Below, in pieces: positions 58,058 to 64,000 of a stretch of 64,000 bases of DNA. The stretch lies in contig NW_006920422.1 in NCBI RefSeq assembly GCF_000344685.1, positions 548,521-612,520 on the forward strand, written 5' to 3'. The translations under genes were made by a program, and so were the position numbers. Within the stretch, counting starts at the first letter, position 1; each line of letters opens with the position of its first letter. The notes beneath the pieces were generated by a model, which was not told the DNA's origin, did no database searches, and saw only the letters and a list, made by a program, of their open reading frames with translations. This stretch comes from Gloeophyllum trabeum ATCC 11539. Taxonomy: Eukaryota; Basidiomycota; Agaricomycetes; Gloeophyllales; Gloeophyllaceae.

Positions 58058-59943
58058 GGTATCGACTAAGTTTTTGCCGGTGTCGGTATATGCGGTGAGA
58101 GTTTCTTGGACAGTCTTTGACACAGAACTGCATGAATGGGGACAGCCTTCGGCGTTTGTAGCATTTCTTGGGATGTATCCATAGTCCTCCTACTCTTGCA
58201 AGAATAGAGTCACTATATCGTCATGAAAGGAACTCCTGTCCAGAGATATTACCGATAACGATTATCTGAATGCACCTCGCAGGGCACGATCTTCCCGTCT
58301 CTCATTTCATTACTCTTTGATAGGCTTCCTGGCGCGGGTTAAACGGCATAGTCTGATATGAAGGCGCGCCCGTCTACTGCCCAATTCCAAAATGGCCTTC
58401 GTGCTTGAACACCATCTCGCTGTACGTTGCCCTTCAGATCTTTATTCTTCACTAGTACGACTGTATTGCGTCGCGCGCTCATCACCTTTACTCCCGATCT
58501 TTGGCCCTTTGATCTCGACTCGCACCATTGCGCAATGATCAGGTGAGTGTTTTCCATGGCATGCTCGGGGACTACGCGGGGCAGTGCGGCTTTCGTCGGC
58601 GTCTCTTTTCGACGTGACCGCGAGGTACAACCTGCAGCTGTACCAGCCAGCCTCTCGTCTGCATAGATCTGTCATAGGTGTCATGATGCAGCGCTGTTTA
58701 AGATATCTGATGCGCCTTGCTTTTCTGCGCAGGTGTAGTGTGCTTTTAATAGCATCGCTCGTTGCGACGGTCTTGATCACCAGCCGCTGTGTTCGCAGTG
58801 ATGGCCTTCCCGTACCAGGCAAGTATTGCAAGGTGTCGAACATTTCCACTTCCCTCTGACTGTGCGCGGGTATCCGTTGTTGTCATCCAATAACTTGCAT
58901 CAGAATGCATTGAAGCTGGGCTACGATGGCTTCCCTGGCTTGGATTTTCTAGACGAAAGCCCCGAGACTCATATACCTCCACGTCGTCTTTATTGGCAAT
59001 CGTGCCAGGTTCCGTGCAGTAAGTCTACACACGCCCTTCGTTGTCTGCCAATTCTGCTCCTTCCAGGAGAATCTCCACCCGGCTGTTGGCCGGATATTGC
59101 CTGTGGCTCATCTAATCAGTATGGAGGCATCTCCTCTGGCGTTTTTGTCAGTGTTATACCACTGCATTGGGTGAGGAATTCTAAATTTATACGTTTTTGA
59201 GCCTGTTCATCGAGGTCGTCTCCGATTTGGATGATTATTCTTCGTCTCCCTCGCAGCCATCATCTTGTTGGGCGGCTTGTAGCTGTGACATGCAAAGGGA
59301 AGACGCGGCGGTGTTCGTACACTGTCGCGCATCCCATTGCATGCCGCCACGAATATCACAGATATTCCCGAGTTGTTTGACATGCCCCGACGGCATTTCA
59401 CATCTTAAAACATTGACGTTTTTGGTAATTCCAGTGATCAAAGTCCCACGGGCCCACCAGTGCCTGCAGAGGTCTGCAGGTTGTCCGCATGTTTGACCTC
59501 CATTCTTTGAGCCTGCGCATTTCATGCACGCCTTGGAGGCTGCGGTTGATCTAAACATATTCAACTATAGAGCAGGTGCGCTTCGAAGCCCAGATACAAC
59601 GCGAAGTGGGCGGGCAATGCTTGCCTTGCGAGCCCAGTCCGTTTATGCGCCGTACGTACGTTTAGTGATACCAAACAGGGGTCATACGTAACGCATCTCC
59701 GGCGCAACAGTCACTTGGCGGGCGGTTGTAGTGCTTCTCGAAGTGAAGTCGAAGCATCGGACGTCGTGGCTTCGGGAGATCCAATGAGCGGGCGACACAA
59801 GAAGCTGAGTTCACCGTCTTCGGCCCTGTCGATCTTGCACAATGAGACCCGGCCACTCTAATCTCGCGCACCTCATCCAAAATAACCTGCAAAATGGCCG
59901 ACGATTCAATCTAGGGTCCGCGTGTTTCGGGCCACGTCGAGCG
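58058..59943. other. Region with a possible unresolved small gene
   Basis: Plus-strand frames at about 58681-58858 (MMQRCLRYLMRLAFLRR then a hydrophobic CSVLLIASLVATVLI helix) and 58826-59010 (HFHFPLTVRGYPLLSSNN..., GFPGLDFLDESPETHIPP) read like parts of one type II membrane protein, but I could not build a continuous spliced model or name a family. The rest shows nothing clear. Confidence 0.25.
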
Positions 59944-59950
59944 TATAAAA
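59944..59950 (+). promoter_or_regulatory. TATA box of sesquiterpene synthase 1
   Basis: TATAAAA lies 110 bases upstream of the chosen ATG at 60060, the position expected for a fungal core promoter with a short leader. Confidence 0.6.
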
Positions 59951-60059
59951 GTAAAGGGCCTCATGTCGTACTGCTCCGTGGCCTGTGGTTTTCTTGGTTA
60001 TTTTCTGCGGCTTGAACGCTTGGACGCCCCTTCTCCGCTCTCTTGACTTCCTCCCCACT

Positions 60060-61218
60060 ATGCATTTGTCTTGTATACCTCGCCGTTCGCGATGCCTTTC
60101 GACGGCGGATAGTCCTCCGGCTAAGATCGTTCTACCGGACTTGGTCTCTCATTGCGACTTTCCACTTCGAACCAATGTCCATTGCGCGAGAGCATCCAAG
60201 GAATCCGAGGAGTGGTTTCTACAAAATGCGAACCTGAATAAGCACAGACGTGCAGACTTCCTTGCTCTCAAGGCGGGCGAACTGACGTCCATGTGCTACC
60301 CGTACGCGCCGTATCACGAACTACGCGTTTGCTGCGACTTCATGAATTATCTATTCCACCTTGACGATCTAATGGATGACATGAAGAAATCAAGTACATG
60401 GTCTCTACGAGATGAAGTGATCGGCGTCCTTCGTGACCCGGATGGGTACCGCCCGCAATCTCGAGTTGGTAAGATGACTCGAGAGTACGTGCTATTCCAC
60501 TTTAACGATTCAATTACTGATAAAAGGGCTAGTTTCTGGACTCGACTCGCCACTACGTCGACATTCGGTGTCGAGAGTCGTTTCATCAAGACTTTTGATG
60601 CGTTCTTCAGCGCTGTCAGTCAACAGGCGTACGATCGACAAGAAGGTCATATCCCTGACCTGGAGTCCTACATTGCGATGCGGCGCGACACTAGCGGTTG
60701 CAGACCGTGTTGGGCACTCATAGAATATGCGTATGACCTCGCCATACCGGACGAGGTCATGGAACATCCAATTCTGTGCAGTTTGGGTGACGCTGCCAAT
60801 GACTTGGTCACCTGGTCCAACGTAAGTTGTTCGACCCATTCACCCCTCTATTATTGTTATATTGACCTGCTTTTACTTTGTCCAGGATATATTTTCCTAC
60901 AACAACGAGCAAGCTCGCGGCGATACACACAACATGATCGTCGTCGTCATGAAGCAGAAGCACCTTTCGCTGCAGAGCGCCGTGGACTTCGTCGGTTCCA
61001 TGTGCAAAGATTCCATCGACCGATTCGTGGAGGATCGGGCCAACTTGCCCTCATGGGGTCCCGGCATAGACGACGCTGTGGCTCGTTACGTGCAGGGCTT
61101 GGCTGATTGGATCGTGGGGAGCTTGCACTGGTCTTTCGACTCTGGTCGGTACTTCGGTGACAAGGGAAAGGATGTTAAAATGTCGCGCGTGGTCGAGCTA
61201 CTCCCTCGCTCGCGCTAG
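60060..61218 (+). CDS. Sesquiterpene synthase 1
   Basis: Class I terpene cyclase converting farnesyl diphosphate to a sesquiterpene. Exons 60060-60484, 60527-60821, 60886-61218 (350 aa, normal for basidiomycete enzymes). Aspartate-rich motif DDLMDD at residues 102-107; NSE triad N240-D-I-F-S244-Y-N-N-E248, with intron 2 falling right after N240; the C-terminal R-Y pair (328-329) in SFDSGRYFG. MRRDTSGCRPCWALIEYA is also family-typical. The first frame opens earlier (59985), but the ATG at 60060 gives the normal N-terminus before PAKIVLPDLVSHCDFP. Cyclisation product not predictable. Its paralogue lies 1.3 kb away, convergent, with the same two intron positions. Confidence 0.93.
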
Positions 61219-62496
61219 TGTGTCTTCCGGTTTTCATTCTTATTGTCAATCTACGCTTACATCTTGCTTATCTGTGTAGACTAACCGCTCGTATAATTTT
61301 TAGACGTAGCATGTATCTAATGTGGCCTGTTGAGATCACTACCGTTATGTTACCGTCATGTTCTACCACGATAAATCATTTGCTTCTAAGTACCCAGATG
61401 TCCGTTCCTTTCATCTTGAGGTTGACTCATTGTCGACTCATTGTAAACTATTGTCGACATGCCGCGAATTCCAGCCATTTACAGATCGATGGGCCTACTT
61501 GGAAAAAAATCGCATATTGTCGGACCATAAATTTTAGTCCCCAAGACACATAAATCAGGACATATGGACTTTCGAACATTTCTCCGCCTCGGACGTCCCT
61601 CGACAATACGCGACTTTCAAGTTCCGAGTCCAAAATGATGGCTTATCGCACTGCACATGGCTGTGATCGCTGGGTCACCATCTCTCTCGCACCAGATGTG
61701 AGAGAGTAGGCTTGATACTGTCAATCTCAAATGGGACTCGGAAGGTCAGCAACTGTAGGATAGTGGCTGTATTGACACCCTCGGCTCAGCGCCAATAACT
61801 GCGCCAATCCATTCATTGTGATGGCTGCGGGCCAAGATCCGGAGCGTTGGTCACTGAGGAACCCTACGTCCTCACGATACGATCATGATGTGCATTATAA
61901 GTGGATACTGGTCAATGACTCAGGACCATGCCATGCCCGCTTTGAGAGTTCTAAGACACGCTCATGTCAGGCGCAAAATGCAAGTGACGACGGACGGACG
62001 GCACGAAGTTCAGTGAGGGGACGCTAGGCGCCCTCAAAAATGTATGATATAACGGACGACTAGGAGAGATAGGGATTATGTACGGAGGTAGGCGGTGGGA
62101 TGGGCTACTAGTAATGTAGGTGTAATATAACGCGCTGCACGCAACTAAAGTTATTAATCAAACTAAAGGTCTAGATGGAGAAAGCGAAGGTGTACGTCTA
62201 TAATGCGAACGAACGAATGGTGGTCATAGCTACAGCAACGAAAGCAATAAAAAGAGTGTACGGGTTTGAAGGGTGATGCTACAGGGAAAGTGGGGGGAGG
62301 GCGACGCTAGAATACAGACAGCAGGACGAGGTGTACTTTTCACGGGCGACTTCTGAGGTCTATTGATGGGATGTGGCACATGATAAACAAATAGCGATGT
62401 GGGCGTCTACAAGCAAACCTAACAGGTCAACACGAAAGCCCAAAGGAGACGTCACAAATGCTCACCATTGGGTATTACAGCGCAGAGTCATGCATT
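61219..62496. other. Convergent spacer between the terpene synthases
   Basis: 1278 bases between the two 3' ends. No gene, repeat or tRNA recognised; somewhat AT-rich. Confidence 0.5.
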
Positions 62497-63632
62497 TCAA
62501 GCACATTTTGGAAGCAGTGTGATGATGCGGTTGGCCTTGACATCTTTGCCATTGTTACCGAAATACCTTGTAGACTCAAACGTCCAGTGCAAGCTACCCA
62601 CGATCCAGTTCGCCAGACCGTCGACGTACACGTCAATCTGACGATCAATCTCGGGTCCCCACGACGGGAGGTTGTCCCGGTCGGCGATGAACCGGTCAAT
62701 TGATTGTTTGCACATCATTCCGACGAAGTCGAAAGCCTCCTGTAACGACATGCCTTGCTCACGCATAACGACAACGATCATGTTGTGAGTGTCGCCACGC
62801 GCTTGTTCAACGTTGTATGAGAAAATGTCCTAGATGTTTATTGAGTCGTTGCGCATTAATTCTGATAACTTCAGCACATACGTTAGACCATGTCACCAAA
62901 TCGTTCGAAGCGTCCTCGAGACTGCGGATTATAGGGTGCGACATGACTTCGTCAGGCAGATGCAGGTTGTTCGCGTACTCGATGAGTGCGAAGCAAGGGC
63001 GGCATCCACTGGTGTCTCGACGAAGGGTGATGTAAGACTCCAGATCAGGAACAACACCGTTCTTGCGGTCGATGGCTTGCTGGAATACAGCGTGGAAGAA
63101 GTCGTCGAATGTCTGGATAAAGCGCTCCTGGGAGCCTTTCGACCCGGTCTGAATGAAACGTCTCCAGTAGCTAGAACAATATAGTTCAGCGTTATCCAGC
63201 GATCGAATAACATGATAGGACATACTCCCTAGTCATGCGCCCAACTTTAGCTGACACCTGGAACGACTCGGGATGGCGAAGAGCGCCCATCACCTCATCC
63301 CGAACATTCCTGGCTCCACTGTTGTCCATGTCGTCCGTGAGGTTGTCCAAATGAAAGAGGTAGTTCATGTAGTCGCAGCACACTTTGAGTTGCGGGTACG
63401 CCGCGTCGGGGTAGCACATCGACGTCAGAAGTCCGGCCTTGAGACCTCGGAAGGCAGTACGACCCTGCTCGTCCAAGTTTCCACCTTTGAACATCCACCG
63501 TTCGGAAGCTACGGCAGCTTGTCGGTGGTGACGGTTGATACGAAGCTTGAAGTCACAATGCGAGACCAAGTCAGGCATGATGATTTTGGCGGGGTGTGCC
63601 AATTGAGTTGGCGCAGGCTTCGACGTAGACAT
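62497..63632 (-). CDS. Sesquiterpene synthase 2
   Basis: Paralogue of the synthase at 60060. Exons in order 63226-63632, 62882-63170, 62497-62829 (342 aa). Aspartate-rich motif is DNLTDD (residues 96-101), with Asn in place of the second Asp, a known variant of D(D/N)xxD. NSE triad N232-D-I-F-S236-Y-N-V-E240; R-Y pair in TFESTRYFG. Both introns are at the same positions and phases as in the paralogue, and the shared PAKI..PDLVSHCDF N-terminus supports the ATG at 63632. Coding exon 3 is 333 nt in both. Product unknown; the altered metal motif and divergent helices suggest a different or shifted product, which is inference. Confidence 0.93.
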
Positions 63633-63755
63633 GGCTGCGAGATTAGAATTAGGATAGGAGGGCGGATTAGTTCAAGAATTGGTACAAAAGGGAAGAGAAC
63701 CGAAGTCGGAAACTAAAGGAAGGAGCCCTGGACGACTGTCAGCCAAGTTGGAGAC

Positions 63756-63765
63756 CTTTTATATG
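63756..63765 (-). promoter_or_regulatory. TATA box of sesquiterpene synthase 2
   Basis: ATATAAAAGG on the minus strand, about 125 bases upstream of the ATG at 63632, mirrors the spacing in the paralogue. The remaining bases to 64000 show no gene. Confidence 0.6.
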
Positions 63766-64000
63766 GGGCCAGGACCGAAACGAACGGACGAAGATCTACA
63801 TCTGAACGGCGTTGCTGGTCCAATATGGAACGCTGAGATTTGCGTGTAAACTGGCAAAGATTGGATTACCGCTACGCGGGGCCCGACATCTCCATGTTGA
63901 GTCACCATTACACGGCATGCGTGGCACCGCGGACGCAGGGACAGGATGCTTTTTCAGATCATAGCGTTTCAAATCTGAAGGGTCGCGCATACGGTCACTG

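Noticed and set aside
1..64000. CRISPR array, operons or Shine-Dalgarno sites
   Set aside because: The window is eukaryotic, with spliced genes throughout; no regularly spaced repeat array was seen.

Overview
The window is nuclear DNA of a filamentous basidiomycete, most likely an agaricomycete. The evidence is dense short introns (about 50-70 nt, GT..AG), very small exons, a pair of fungal-type sesquiterpene synthases, an agaricomycete-style non-LTR retrotransposon relic, a degraded HNH-family gene and orthologues of fungal housekeeping genes (DHH1, FBA1, SDH assembly factor 2). There is one assembly gap (6420-7029). All gene models were spliced by hand; where the exon list is given, the summed length is a multiple of three and the frame stays open.

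Layout. 0-6 kb: two tandem NCS1 nucleobase-type permease genes with identical exon architecture. 6-9.6 kb: a nest of foldback and terminal-inverted-repeat elements, two tRNA-like (SINE-like) segments and the gap. 9.6-11.9 kb: three tandem genes for small single-membrane-span proteins sharing one gene structure. 12.5-20 kb, minus strand: an APC amino-acid/amine permease, a DUF7729-like secreted/anchored protein and a salicylate-hydroxylase-type FAD monooxygenase. 20.6-25.2 kb, plus strand: SDHAF2, an EngB-type GTPase and an O-methyltransferase. 25.6-29.5 kb, minus strand: a DXD glycosyltransferase and DHH1. 31.7-37.8 kb: an alpha/beta-hydrolase (plus) and a convergent long-loop MFS transporter (minus). 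38.9-42.7 kb: an HNH-like relic, a fourth small membrane protein and fructose-bisphosphate aldolase. 42.7-54.2 kb: about 11.5 kb with no gene I can support. 54.2-56.5 kb: the decayed 3' end of a non-LTR retrotransposon, tRNA-Ser(AGA) and a degenerate tRNA-like sequence. 56.9-58.1 kb: a DUF1769 protein. 60-63.6 kb: two sesquiterpene synthases arranged tail to tail.

How genes work together. SDHAF2 and the EngB GTPase are neighbouring mitochondrial biogenesis genes. The two terpene synthases are paralogues on opposite strands; no P450 lies beside them here, so a larger cluster, if any, would extend past position 64000. The monooxygenase and the O-methyltransferase are about 40 kb away and need not belong to it. 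The most notable features are the repeated use of 5-16 nt internal coding exons, the tandem small-membrane-protein family, and the inverted-repeat element nest with tRNA-like inserts.
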